This document shows, one piece after another, positions 10,780 through 24,500 of a stretch of 64,000 nt of DNA. Source of the DNA: Escarpia spicata (lineage: Eukaryota > Annelida > Polychaeta > Sabellida > Siboglinidae); the NCBI GenBank assembly GCA_963995525.1, contig OZ023206.1:22070631-22134630 (forward strand), written 5' to 3'. Position numbers and translations under genes: made by a program. Position 1 is the stretch's first letter, and each line of letters opens with the position of its first letter. Under the pieces are notes generated by a model. The model did not search any database. It worked only from the letters and a program-made list of their open reading frames with translations, and had not been told where the DNA came from.

Positions 10780-11470
10780 ATGCCGGGCAAGTTTCCTTGC
10801 CTCCTACATACGGAAAACCTTTCCCACAGTATCTACATTTTATTACACCCTTTTGTGGTTTTCTACGTTTCGACTGTGCGAACTAGCGACCGATTGTCTT
10901 GGCATCTTGTTAGATGCCTGTCAAGTCTTTTTCAATGTCCAAACTTTGGGCTTGCGCTAGCTCGTTATTTCGACCCGCTTCGATTATGTCGCCTAGCGTC
11001 AACGCATCGTTTGTCAGTCCTTGTTTACGCAGTTTTGAGTCTGTGGTTGTCTGTATCACGTGTGATTTAATTTCACCGTTAATGTCGTTGAACTCGCAAC
11101 TGGCCGCTGCCTGGCGGAGACGGGTATGGTAAGCGCCAATTTTTTCGCCACTCTCTTGACGCATGCGTCTAAACTCGGCACGTTCATACTCACGATAAAC
11201 CTTCGGCTTGAAGTATGCTGTTAGCGCTGTTTTGGCCTGTTCATAAGTTGTCTCTCTGTTCGGCAGGTTGACAAAAATATCGAATATTGTACTGCCAACT
11301 GCATGCAACAACAGTGCTCTCTTCTGTCCTTCGTCATTTACTGCGATGGCGGACAGATAGTTCTCGAATCTGAGTAGCCACTTATCCCATTTGGGACCTA
11401 ACGAGGCGTCATTATCGGAAAGTTCGCTTTCAAAAGGCTGTATGCACGGCACATTTAATGACGTTGCCAT
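10720..11470 (-). pseudogene. Ty3-type gag with two zinc knuckles, interrupted by two stops
   Basis: From the ATG at 11470 the capsid-like part runs to a TAA at 10910-10912; the same frame meets a TAG about 27 bases on and then continues with two Cys-rich knuckles (C-R-Y-C-G, and C-F-V-C-x4-H-x4-C) up to about 10720. Both knuckles sit in the gag frame, so the stops are probably mutations, not a designed boundary. Gag forms the particle and binds the element RNA. Confidence 0.8.
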
Positions 11471-11799
11471 GACTGCATCCTGCACAAATCTACTCCATGC
11501 AGATACAGTCTACTGAATCACGACTGCTGACTTGTTTACTAGTTTTACACAGTAAACAACCGACTTGCTACGAATGTCACATGTTCGCAGTTTGCGTGGT
11601 TCCCGCTCATTTTTTGCACACGGCACTGTCTGTGGTATGGTTCTCGTGGCTGACAACACGGCCAACGGTTTAAAATTGAACAACACGTTCATAACGGACT
11701 TAACACTAACCGTTTCTTCATATGCGCATTTTACACACGTCTCTGTGCTCTGTGGTAGACGACACTACTCACACACTTGTCTTTTGGTTCTGTTTCGCG

Positions 11800-11816
11800 C
11801 ATCTCTCGTCGCCAAA
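11800..11816 (-). promoter_or_regulatory. Probable primer-binding site
   Basis: In sense orientation TTTGGCGACGAGAGATG follows the 5' LTR immediately. The position is right for a tRNA primer site; the tRNA cannot be named from this sequence. Confidence 0.5.
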
Positions 11817-11959
11817 TATAAAATAGTGAAACGTACATCGTGGCTTCGGTGACAGAACTAACTTCTTTATTCTCATAACTACAGGAGAGTTCCAACATGT
11901 TTAAATCACCATAAACTATACGACAGGTGGCAGCATCAGACGGTGTTATGTTTATTACA
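11817..11959 (-). repeat. 5' LTR of the Ty3-type element
   Basis: 143 bp, matches 7082-7224 except at six positions. It carries the promoter side for transcription to the left. Confidence 0.9.
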
Positions 11960-11964
11960 GTGGT

Positions 11965-14900
11965 CTGTCTTTGGTACATTTTAATGCTAGAAGTCTGAGT
12001 ACTAGCTTCAGCGATTTACAAGATCTTCTCAAATCACTTAATGTAAAGATATTATAGCAATAAGCGAAACGTGGCTGCGCAAGGACTCATCTTTAATGAT
12101 TATGATGCTTTTCATGTTGTTAGAGACAACAGAAAAGGTGGCGGTGTGGTGATTTATGTTAACAAGAAGCTAAATGGGCGATTATGCGAAACAAAGTCAC
12201 TAATAGTTGATAACGTACTAGAATGTGTTACTGTTGAATGTGAAATTAACCGACACAAAACTGCACTGGTCAGTTGTGATATAGGTGCCTTGAGTCTAAC
12301 ATGGTTTCATTTAATGACAATATTGAACAATTGTTTAGTCGTATACGTTGCACCAAAACCATATATTCATGTGGTGATTTCGATATAGATTTGTTTAAAT
12401 GTGAAAGTCATAGTGGAACCAAGCTATTTGTAGATCTTATGTACAGTCTTGGTCTATACCCTTTAATTAATAGACCTAGCAGAATTACTACTACCTCTGC
12501 AACATTTTTACTTCTGAACTTGAGTGCAAGATTGATAGTGGTCTATTAGTAAATTATATCAGTGATCATCTTCCTGTATTTGCACTGTGCCATTGTACTG
12601 TAAAACGTAATGTGAACGAACATTCTAACAAGTGTATTCGTCATCTTAGCGAAGAAAACATCAATGCATTGAAGTGTAACTTAATGCAAACTGCATACTG
12701 TTATCGGTAGTGAAAATGCAAATATAGCATATGACAACTTTCTTCATGATTTTACACAAATGTTCAACAAACATTGTCCTGTGTCAACTGTACGACCTAA
12801 AGTATTAACAATTAGTTTTAAAAAAACCGTGGTTTACTAAAGGACTCAGAAACGCATGTATCAAGAACAATCATTTGTATAAAGCATTTCTGTCATCCAG
12901 ATCAATTATCTCGGAAACTAGATATAAATCATATAAAAATAAATTAACAGGTATTCTCAGATCCACTAAGAAACAGTATTATAGCAGTTTACTCGCATAG
13001 AAGAAAAATGATATTGCTGGCACCTGGAAAGTACTTAAAACTGTAATGGGAACACCTCGCTTAGGAAATCACTACCCAGATCAGTTTGTTAATGATGGCA
13101 TAACCATTAGTAACAAGGAAGATGTAGCGAACATGTTTAACAATTATTTTACTAATATCGGTCCGGAGCTGTCAAAGGATATAACGGCACCAACAAATGT
13201 TTATATTTATGACTACCTAGAAAACAATAACAATTTATTTCTAACTCCAGTTAATGAAGATGAAGTTATCCGAGCTGTGAACAATTAGGAAAGTAAAACA
13301 TCCACAGATTGCGAAGACATAAGTATGCATTTGGTCAAAGAAGTTATTAACTCCATTGCAAAACCTATCACTTATGTTTGTAATCTATCTTTCACTTCTG
13401 GAGTATTCCCGGAGAAAAGGAAAATATGCTATTGGTGTTTTTATCGATTTAAAAAAGGCATTTGATACTGTCAATCACAAACTGTTATGTAAACAAATGG
13501 AATTTCTTGGTATCCGTGGTGGGGCATTTAACTGGTTAAATAGTTATCTAGAAAACAGAAAACAATTTGTGTCCATTGACAAATGTAATTCTACTGAGCA
13601 CAATATATCATGTGGTGTCCCACAGGGTTCGATCCTGGGCCCCAAACTATTCATTCTATACGTTAATGATATGTGTAACATATCTAATCTAGTAAAATAC
13701 ATTATCTTTGCAGACGATACTAATATCTTTTATGCAAATAGTAACATCAATAAACTAAACGAAACTGTATGTAACGTTCTGGACCAAATGTATACATGGT
13801 TTGCAGTAAATAAATTAACTCTGAACATATCTAAAACCAATTATATGTTATTTGGAAATCGTATGCTAAACAAAGAAATTAATATCAAAATACGAAATGT
13901 TAATATCGAAAGAGTAAGGGTCACCAAGTTTTTGGGTGTGTTTATTGATGATCTACTAAATTGGAAAACTCATATAAAATACGTACAATCAAAGCTTTCA
14001 AAAAGTACAGCTATAATGCATACATGCAGTCATCTACTTGATACAAAATAGTAGACGTATTCTATACAGTTATCCCTTTTTGCCGTATTTAAATTACTGT
14101 GCAGAGATATGGGGAAACACGTACCCAACAAATACTAACTGTATTTTCTTATTACAAAAAAGAGTAATCCGCATTATATTTGGTGCAAGATGGTTGGATC
14201 ATACAAACTCACTTTTCCAACAATTACATGTTCTAAAATTTCCAGATATCATAGAACTGAAAACATCATTATTTATGTGCAAAGCTCACTACAGCTGTTT
14301 GTCATCAACTATTCAGTGTTTGTTTACTAGACGGGAAATAGCATACTCAATGCGAGCTAATCATGACCTAGAACGACAGAGAGTCTGTTCTACCATGCGA
14401 TCAATGTCTCTTTGTGTAAATTATGGAATTCTCTATGTGATCATTTAAAAACTACTAATACTATTACTGAATTTAAGCAGTAATGCAAGAACCTTTTATT
14501 TGAGAAATATCTGGTTGTGGAAACCTAAATAAAATCATACACAAATATAATCATGCCATTGAGGAAATTACAATGTGTAAAGATGTGTACTTATCACATA
14601 CTTTAAATTTTGAATATGCACATATTCCATTGCATGTTTTCAATTATTGTAGCTAGATGGTTAGATGAATAGCAAATTCGAATAATATGATATTGATGTC
14701 TCAAAATACATGTACGTATATTTGTGAATATATGTATGTATATACAGGGCCTGTATATGTGTGTATATGTATATATATGTGTGTATACATACAGGTATAT
14801 AATTATATATAAATAGATGTCAGGGGTAAATTTACACAAAAGTCAATGACTTCGTATTTACCCCTTTCAAACATTGTATATTCTCACTTGTATTATAGTT

Positions 14901-14975
14901 AAACTTGGTTGTCTTGTTTTTGTATATATTGTTATCAATGTTCTGAATAAACGTTCATTCATTCATCCATTCTAC
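11965..14975 (+). mobile_element. CR1/Jockey-like LINE A, 3' part (endonuclease, RT, 3' UTR, ATTC tail)
   Basis: Continues ORF2 from 7081. The endonuclease domain (11965-12560) shows H-F-N-A-R-S-L, I-S-E-T-W-L and G-G-G-V-V-I-Y-V but has several frameshifts. The RT lies at 13046-14448. After the ORF2 end near 14520 a 3' UTR runs to ATTCATTCATCCATTC at about 14955-14972, a typical LINE end. Confidence 0.85.
13046..14448 (+). pseudogene. LINE A reverse transcriptase, internally deleted
   Basis: Shows F-I-D-L-K-K-A-F-D-T-V, G-V-P-Q-G-S-I-L-G-P and F-A-D-D-T, the core RT motifs, followed by the C-terminal C-S-H-L-L / Y-C-A-E-I-W-G region. Between the codons for S-G-V-F-P-E and Y-A-I-G-V-F-I-D (near 13415-13430) the usual stretch of about 100 residues carrying the first RT motifs (N-Y-R-P and the following helix) is absent, so the enzyme is internally deleted. 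A further stop (13286-13288) and frameshifts occur. Confidence 0.85.
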
Positions 14976-14983
14976 GCATAATC

Positions 14984-16727
<1,744 letters not shown>

Positions 16728-17125
16728 ACCTATAGATTTTCTATAGAAAACTACAGGATTTTTGCGCATAGTTTTCTATAGAAAACTATAGGAAATTTTC
16801 TATAGAAAACTACAGGATTTTTGCGCAGTTTTCTATAGAAAACTATAGGAAATTTTCTATAGAAAACTACAGGATTTTGGCGCCGTTTTCTATAGAAAAC
16901 TATAGGAAATTTTCTATAGGAAACCACAGGATTTTTGCAGTTTTCCATAGAAAACTATAGGAAATTTTCTATAGAAAACTACAGGATTTTTGCGGTTTTC
17001 TACAGAAAACTACACGACATTTTATATAGTTTTTTTAACAGAATATTCTATAGAAATTTGTCTATAGACAACTATAGGAAATATTCTATAGTATTTTCTA
17101 TGGAATATTTCCTATAGGCTATTTC
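16728..17125. repeat. Tandem array of palindromic units (TTTTCTATAGAAAA)
   Basis: The 14-base perfect palindrome TTTTCTATAGAAAA recurs about every 30 bases, alternately followed by CTACAGGATTTTTGCG and CTATAGGAAA, giving a unit of about 60 bp repeated five to six times. Units decay to the right (CTATAGACAACTATAGG and so on). Every unit can fold on itself. The array is followed by a TGCTGCCACCTGTTCAATAAAG segment. Confidence 0.9.
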
Positions 17126-17339
17126 CTACAGAACAAGCAGTATATATGCTGCCACCTGTTCAATAAAGTGAAGCTAAATTTGAGGAGCACGGAAGTGATT
17201 GACGATCATTGTGACAACGAAAGAATCCGTAACATTTTCATCCCTCACCGTAATATCGCAATTTGAGGTGTATTTCCGGACAATCCGGAATGGTAGGCAG
17301 GTCTGTAATATTAATTTATTTGTGTTATATATGTGTTTG

Positions 17340-17364
17340 TGTGTGTTTTGTGTGTGTATGTGTG

Positions 17365-17424
<60 letters not shown>

Positions 17425-17425
17425 C
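17340..17425. repeat. TG/TA microsatellite
   Basis: GTGTGT-rich sequence passing into an uninterrupted TA run. Confidence 0.9.
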
Positions 17426-17439
17426 ATATTAGTGAAAAT

Positions 17440-18079
17440 GTAGTTATTTCATTCATCCTTTGTAAAACACGGTGGGGGGAACTTTTGTATTCAATCATTA
17501 GGTTTCTATGCTAAGATGTATCAAAATCGGATATATGTAGATATCGGAACAAATCTCAGTAACTTTATACAAAAACAGAAGTGATAAGTGGTATCAATTC
17601 CTGCCCGTACCATTACAGTTTAAATAGAGGCAGGCAATGTATGTGATGCAAACTAGTTTGTATAAAGCATAGAAGATGAAGGATATTTTTATTTTCCCAA
17701 CAGCGTTAAAAAATACAAGTTATGTACACGTATGACATACATATACACACCTATCGGCACATGCAGTAATATTGAAATGTAATATATACAATACAACTGA
17801 AAATATGTAATCAACAGAATACAGTATACATTTTGCAACATAAAAATAGAAAACAGTTGCTGTGGGATGGGAGACTCATGTTAAGATCAAAACTGATCGC
17901 CATCATAGGAGCCATCCAGAAAAAAAATGTTTAGTTTATCATAAGCTTTCTATAACAAAACATAATAATTATGTCAGTTCGTGTGAACGCATGTACGCAT
18001 GTATGCGACTATACACATTTAATTGTTGCGTTTTTATTAACTGTGTTTCTCATTTATAATTTAATAATTTAGTTGGCAT
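17440..18079. other. Interval with nothing recognised
   Basis: AT-rich with short open frames only. Confidence 0.45.
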
Positions 18080-19560
18080 ATGTAGCAACTTACTACATTG
18101 CACGTGACGTTGTATTTTTGGAAGCATGTGGTTTTAGCATAACTTGTGAATCCTTTCAAACTATGGATCACTATCTTGTCTTTCATAAAATCAGGGATAT
18201 TATTTATGACATGTGGTAAGTTATATTTAAGACACTTTTTTGCAAATTCATGGTTAGTTCTGAAGGTGTGTAGTTCAGTTGCTCTTCATATTTGTTTGTG
18301 CTGGTATTTGGAATTAACTACCAATTTAATCAGTAAACGGGTAAATGTTAATGTTCGTATTTGTAATACAGTTGTAGTTCTTGTAAATGTAGCAAGTTTA
18401 CTACTTTTAGTATGTTGATTTGTTTAAAACACGGTTCTGTATGTGAGTTGTATTTAGTTAATGTCATAATTCGCACCGCTTTCTTTAGAATTTTCGTTAA
18501 TCTGTTTCCTTGGTATCCCAACGTTATAATACACTAATTAATATGATGTAATGGCAGTGCATTATATAAAATATATCTTATTTGTAACGGTAACGCAAGG
18601 TTTAATCTATTTAATATACCACTAGTTTTAGAACATTTATTTGATATTTTTAGTGTGGTTTTTCCAACTTAAGTTAGTATCAAGAATTTAACTTCAAATC
18701 TAAGAAATTAAATTCTTCCACTCTCTCACTATATATAATATCAATTTTGAGAAATAGGTTTTATGTAGGTTTGTTTGGCATTAGGAAGGTCATATATTTA
18801 CTTTTATTTAGTGACAACATATTAATATTAAGCCACTCAATTATTTTGAGTTGTTCATTTATTACAGATTATATATTTATATTTCGTGCTTTATCACTAA
18901 CATTTTCAATGGTGCTAAATAGAGTGGTATCATCAGCATACATTGTAACTTTAAATATTTTGTTTGCTTGTTGAAAGTCATTTATATACACAGGGCCAAG
19001 AATGGACCCTTGTGGCACACCTACTTTTATAGGTAAAGTATCAGATGTAGTGTATTCACATTCGGCATACTGTTTCCGGTTGCTTAAATAGCTTTCGAAT
19101 AAACGAAGAGTCTTGCCGTCTATGCCATAAGATCCTAAATTGTTTAATAATATCGAATTGTCAATAGTGTAATTTGTTTTGTCCATTTTGAGTAATTATT
19201 TTATTTACTAGTTCAAGTGATGCATATCCCGTCGACTGGTTAGGTCTAAATCCGTACTGATTATCAATAAATAGCTTGGAATCAATCAAATAAGTGGATA
19301 ACTGATTGTGTATTATTTTCTCTAGTACTTTAAAAATAGTTGGATAAATTGGCCTGTAATTTTTTATTAATGATGGGTCATCATTTTTGAAAATTGGAAC
19401 TGCTTTTGAAATGTTTTAGTTTATCAGGAAATATGCAGTTACTATTTCTTCATCAACATTCTTAAATTTAAGAACAGATCTAACTTTTGTATTCAAGTAG
19501 TAGTCATATTTTTTGTTTCCTGTATATTTAATATCTTCTACTATAGTTTGAGCTATGTTT
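18080..19560 (-). mobile_element. CR1/Jockey-like LINE B, ORF2 fragment
   Basis: Minus strand, with frameshifts, gives in order: I-F-P-D-K-L, N-Y-R-P-I, Y-G-F-R-P-N-Q-S-T, then D-N-S-I-L-L-N-N-L, G-V-P-Q-G-S-I-L-G-P, Y-A-D-D-T, E-W-L-N-I-N-x-L-S-L-N-K-S-K-Y and the C-terminal region to about 18120. The short stretch holding F-D-T-V before S-I-L-L is missing. Reverse transcriptase of a non-LTR element, long inactive. 19561-19959 is unassigned flank. Confidence 0.85.
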
Positions 19561-19959
19561 GTAAAATAGTTATTGCATTTGTGTGCTATTTCTGATTTAT
19601 CTGTTATGGCAGTACCATCTACTTTAAAAGTTAATGAATTTAAGATGTTTTCTTTACTTTATTGTTAAGATAAGTTTTCCATGTATTTCTGACAATTTTT
19701 TGGTATTGGTTAAATCATGATTCAAAGTAAATTTGCTTAGCTGCTCGGATATTTCTTTTTAATATGGTGTTGTATTACAACACAATTAAAAAAACATCAT
19801 AGTTTAAATGGTTATTGCAATAATTCACAGATAGATTGGATGAGAAAAATTGTTGTTCCAAGATCCTCAACATATCTACATTCGTAATAAAATACAATTT
19901 CCCTATTATATTGAGTTCATATTTTTCGATCATTTGCAGCATGGGGAGAAGCGGGAGGT

Positions 19960-20205
19960 GTTAGAAGCGTCTCTTTATTTTTTTCCCTTGACCACTTTTG
20001 TTCATCTCGCCACCGCTTCCGTACACTGATCTTGGTTCTTTCTGACAGTTCACTAATCTGTTTCACTTTTCGCGTCGATTTCTTCTTTTCCTATGCCAGT
20101 CGCTCTGTTTCTAGATATTGTCTCCGTTCTGGATCCGCATCCCGTCGAGCACGATACTGCCTTTGTTTTTCAGCTGCATGCAATGGCATGGCTGTCACTG
20201 TGGAC
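19960..20205 (-). pseudogene. Fragment of a repetitive charged-helix protein (R-A-R-R-D-A-D-P motif)
   Basis: The minus strand encodes A-A-E-K-Q-R-Q-Y-R-A-R-R-D-A-D-P-E-R-R, then K-V-K-Q-I-S-E-L-S-E-R-T and K-R-W-R. This Arg/Glu-rich text is familiar as a multi-copy open frame in fish and invertebrate genomes; its function is unknown to me. A TAG lies where related copies usually have Trp (E-R-L-A-stop). Confidence 0.5.
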
Positions 20206-20336
20206 AAAGATGAAAGAACACCGTTCATTTGTTATTTGTCTAAAACGAATGAATTTAAAACGGCAAGCATTCGTAGATAGTATACATCATAAATCATGAT
20301 AATAGTATACTGATGTCAAAGAGGTATTACCGTCAA

Positions 20337-20747
20337 GTCAACCCTGTTACCATGTATAGGTAGTATAGGTAACCGAGTTGGCAGTAACAAGGTTGACATC
20401 CATGATTCAATGCATTTAATACAGCAGTACATGCAACCATATTATCACTTAATCACTGTTTCCCGCCACAGTGCAGTGTATTGCCATAAACAGACTGAGT
20501 AGAGCTTTGGTATGATGGTTACATAATACTTATCTTTGGGTAACAGTGTTGACATATTATAATTATATCATTGCACGTGATACTAAAAAGGGGTATTTTA
20601 ATCCATATTAAGACAGACAGAAGCACATACCTTCTCTCCTTTTAAGGAATTAAGTCGTAGTCTGCTGCCACCTGGTGCTCAATGCGGTACTGTACAAGGA
20701 TCTTGGCTTCTTCCATAATTAAATTACTATAGAGTAACATGGTTGAC
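20337..20747. promoter_or_regulatory. Four copies of GTAACANNGTTGAC upstream of PERK
   Basis: Sites at 20337-20350 (inverted), 20384-20397, 20540-20553 and 20734-20747. All keep GTAACA, two free bases and GTTGAC. They lie 0.7-1.1 kb before the PERK start codon. No known factor is assigned; a decayed repeat is the alternative. Confidence 0.35.
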
Positions 20748-21039
20748 AATGCACTGTTTGTAAATGTAAATTCTCCGATCCCGATCACATCCCATACGGT
20801 TGGTTTCCCTAACTTCTTCCTCCAGTTATTGTATGTGTTCCTCTTTTAGTAGTGTTCTTACGTTTACATAATATATTAATTATGCGACTAAATGTGCTTA
20901 ATAAGGAAATAATTATTTAAATAGATATACACAATACCGTTCAGCGGTCCCTGAGAATGGTCGAATAGGTAATTATATTGGGATTCCCGGAAATTGGGCG
21001 CGAGTTGGACTAGCGTCTGCACTATTCTCACGGGTGGTA

Positions 21040-21165
21040 CGGCGAAGTCAATGATGAGTTTGACGCAGCCAGCTTCCATACAATGCGTAGGAGATCTGCC
21101 AGGATTAGTGTAGGCCTACGTAGTCACACTCCTGGCTTGCGAGGATGGGTTACCCCCGGCTACGC
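21040..21165 (+). repeat. Dispersed repeat, copy 1 of 2
   Basis: Related to 47180-47290 over about 110 bp (AAGTCAAT, AGTTTGA, CAGCC, GCGTAGGA, CTCCTGGCTTG and so on). Same orientation in both. Confidence 0.65.
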
Positions 21166-21456
21166 GCCACTGCAGGCGGCCGAATTGATCACCCAACCGA
21201 AATGACTGCTCAAAGTCCACCATTTACAAGTGGTGTCATCTGTCGGAGTTCCTAGAATCACAGCGACGGTTCTAGGTTGGGCCACGTAGGCGCTACGACG
21301 TCTCATTCAACGGACCAATCAAATCGACCGACAAACTCATGTGATGCCTATGAACGTAAACACCACGACATCATCTAACATGTAGCGATTTTGTGTGTGT
21401 GTGTGTTAGCAAGTACTTTGCGCTGGAGATAGTCGATGAGTCAGCCTCAATGACCA
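21166..21456 (+). promoter_or_regulatory. PERK 5' flank and probable 5' UTR
   Basis: GC-richer than its surroundings. A CCAAT motif lies near 21314 (GGACCAATCAAATCG) and a CCACG about 35 bases before it, but not in the strict CCAAT-N9-CCACG spacing of an ER stress element. No TATA box is evident. The transcription start is unknown. Confidence 0.4.
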
Positions 21457-21590
21457 ATGGAGGGATGGTTCAGTCAAAAATGGGCCGTCGTGTTGTACAG
21501 TTTGTTAGGTTTTGCAGGTTTTATCTGCCCAGCAGTGACAGACAACGTTGCCGCTTCGACATCGTCATCTCGCCCGACTGACACTGACAG
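21457..21590 (+). CDS. EIF2AK3: PERK exon 1 (start codon, signal peptide)
   Basis: Begins at ATG 21457 in the context ACCAATGG. Encodes a hydrophobic core ([14 protein letters not shown]) then a Thr/Ser-rich linker. Ends in phase 2 with AG, which joins the G of exon 2 to make Arg just before F-L-V-L-V-S, the place of R-S-L-V-I-I-S in vertebrate PERK. The donor CAG|GTTCAA is weak. Confidence 0.82.
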
Positions 21591-24500
21591 GTTCAATTTG
21601 AAACATTTTAATTTAAAGTTTCGATTGCTTATTTATATGTCACGGATCATAATGCTGTGTGTTATGTATGTCACTAAAATGATCGCTCTTGCGTTATATA
21701 GTATGTATTATTATGTAGTATCGCGCGGCTGCATGAGTACAATATTATGTTACTCTTGTTAGGTCAAGTTTCCGTGATGATGGATTTTTTTATGATGCAA
21801 CTGATGATAGTGATGGCCATGCTGGGTAATCCCCTTGTATAATGGTTAAATCATGTGTAATATACCGTGTGACATGCAGTGGTTTGAAAGTATCATGTAT
21901 ACCATGTGCAATTGTGTGTATATATATGTGTATATCAGACATGGGGTCAAATACATTGAAATGTATTTAAATACAAATACTCTTGAGGGAGTCAAATACA
22001 AATACTTTGAAATGCAAAAGTATTTAAATACAAATACATTGGAAAGTATTTCAAATACTTTTTACTTTCAGACTACACTACAATATAGCTTGCTAGCCAT
22101 TGTTTGTAGGTTCATAGGCAACTAACTTGTAGTTACAACGAACCTGGCTTTATGATGATGGTACCACCTGACTTGAGAAGCCACCACCTTCTCTTAACCC
22201 ACAGACACAAGCAAATATTAGACACAATAGCTGGCCTTAGCAGCAGCTGCAACATTGGTTAGGTACCAGGTAGGTAGTTTGGTTAGCTGGGGCTTGGAAA
22301 CTATTATTAAAAGACAGACAGACTAGTGCAACAGAGTCTCCTTTTTGCTAACTGCATCACAGTGACAACTGACAAGTAAGGTGATGTTGGCTTCTCACAC
22401 AGTGATCTCAATGACTTCTCACATAATGGCATTACCTTGCCATTATTTCTGAGCGGAAAAGTGGTGAATTGCCAAATGACATAGTAAAACTGCTCAACTC
22501 ATAAGAATTCAAACAAGAATAATTTTAAGTTGTCATTTATTGATAATCACGTTCTATGTATTTGAAAGTATTTGAACATTTCAAATACTTTAGGAAAGTT
22601 TTTAAATACAAATACTTTCATGTCAAATACAAATACTTTAAAAAAAGTATTTAAATACTTTCAAATACAAATGTATTTGACCCAATGTCTGGTGTATATG
22701 CATGGGGAGATTGAAACCGAATCAATGAATGCACTGTACTTCCAAACATATCTCGTGTATACACTGAGTGTACAATGTTTATATACATACATGTGTATAT
22801 ATGTCCTAACACAGTGTGAGCCAAAAAGAAAATGTCCATACTATGTAAACCATTTTTCAGTTGCATTGCTTAGATTATCCCAGTCAGCGCCAGACGGCAA
22901 AACTTTGAGAGAAGTACCCGTCAAATCCGATGTCCCGCAAAGCACTGTACTTGTTCCCCTACTATTCCTCTGTCATATAAACGACTTACCAGCATCAGTA
23001 ATATCTAAAGTCTGCCTATTTGCAGACGATTGCCTATTATACAGAGAAATCAAAACATTAAACGATCGCATTGCACTACAACACGACCTAAGACAACTCC
23101 AAAAGTGGGCAAAGGACTGGGGTATGAACTTCATTACAAACAAATGCTACATCCTCGGTATAAAACTGACTATTTTTACACCCTAAATAACGCCACCCTA
23201 GAACATGTAAACTGCAACCCCTATCTTGGTATCTCTATCTCCGACGACCTTAAATGGCACTCCCACATCGCAACAGTAACTAAAAACCAAATTCCACACT
23301 TGGTTTCCTAAGGCGTAACATACGACACTGTCCTATAAACAGCAAATGGACCTCATATATTGCTCTTGTGCGCACTGCCTTAGAGTACAAAGCCATAGTG
23401 TGGGACCCATACCATCAGGGGGACATAGATAAACTAGAACGTACCCAACACCGTGCTGCTCGTTTCATTACCGGTGACTACCACTCCAGACATGAAGGAT
23501 CGATCACAAACATATTAATAGACCTAAAACTCAATACCCTACAAAGCAGACGTCAGGACCTACGACTTAAATTCATGTACAAATAGCTGAGGGATCTATC
23601 CCAGCCATCCCCTCAGAAACATACTTTCGGCCCCAAAGAATAAATTAAAGACACATCCAACCCAAACATTTCTCAGATCACATATCCTCAAACTTTGTAC
23701 AACACCTAACAACCAATAACACCAGGTGCTATACAGTACCTGCATCCCACACCGACCCATTCAAAAACTCATACTTTGTAAAGACAACAGTAGACTGGAA
23801 TAAACTAATCGAGTTGCAAGTCCAGGCTGAGGCCATAAACGATTTCAGTCGCCTATCCTGCAGCTCAAACACTCAGTAACACCATATGCACCCACCCCAT
23901 TGTAAACCATAGCCAACAGTGGCTCCTTACGATGTAAATAATTAGAATTGCTTACATCCACGGTAGACATTGTTTTGTACTTGTAGAATTATTTACAAGG
24001 AAACATGATTTGAAAATGCAAATATTTATAAAAATGTAATGTGTATATGCAGTTATAGAAACAGATATTGCTCTATCAATGCATATGATATGTGTATATT
24101 CGGTGGAATACACACAGAACAACTAGTCACGGAACGGGGTGGCATGCAGCCAGTGCAGGGTACATGGAATGGTGAATTGCATATTCGATAGGAGCACAAT
24201 GCATGGCCACAATAACACATGATCAGTTGATATTATGTTACTGTGCAATGTTACTGCATAATTTGTTAATAAATAAAGTTAGGTTTATATATATATATAT
24301 ATACATGTATATGATGGAACGTTACAACATGGAAACTTGGTTTCAAGAAGTTTGTTCAATAGATTGGACAACCAAGATGTACGCACATGTGCATTTAATA
24401 ACCACAGTTAGCAACCCTGCATAATATATATTATATATAATTATATATATATGTATATTTTTTATAAATTATATGTATATATATATATATATATATATGT

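Larger units (their letters stand above)
7082..11959 (-). mobile_element. Ty3-type (mag/C-clade-like) LTR retrotransposon, 4878 bp, decayed
   Basis: Full-structure element read on the minus strand: 5' LTR (11817-11959), primer-binding-site region (11800-11816), gag, pol (protease, reverse transcriptase, RNase H, integrase), polypurine tract (7225-7236) and 3' LTR (7082-7224). The two LTRs are each 143 bp and differ at six positions, about 4%, so the insertion is not recent. Two in-frame stops in gag and one in integrase mean this copy cannot act alone. It sits inside ORF2 of LINE A. Confidence 0.92.
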
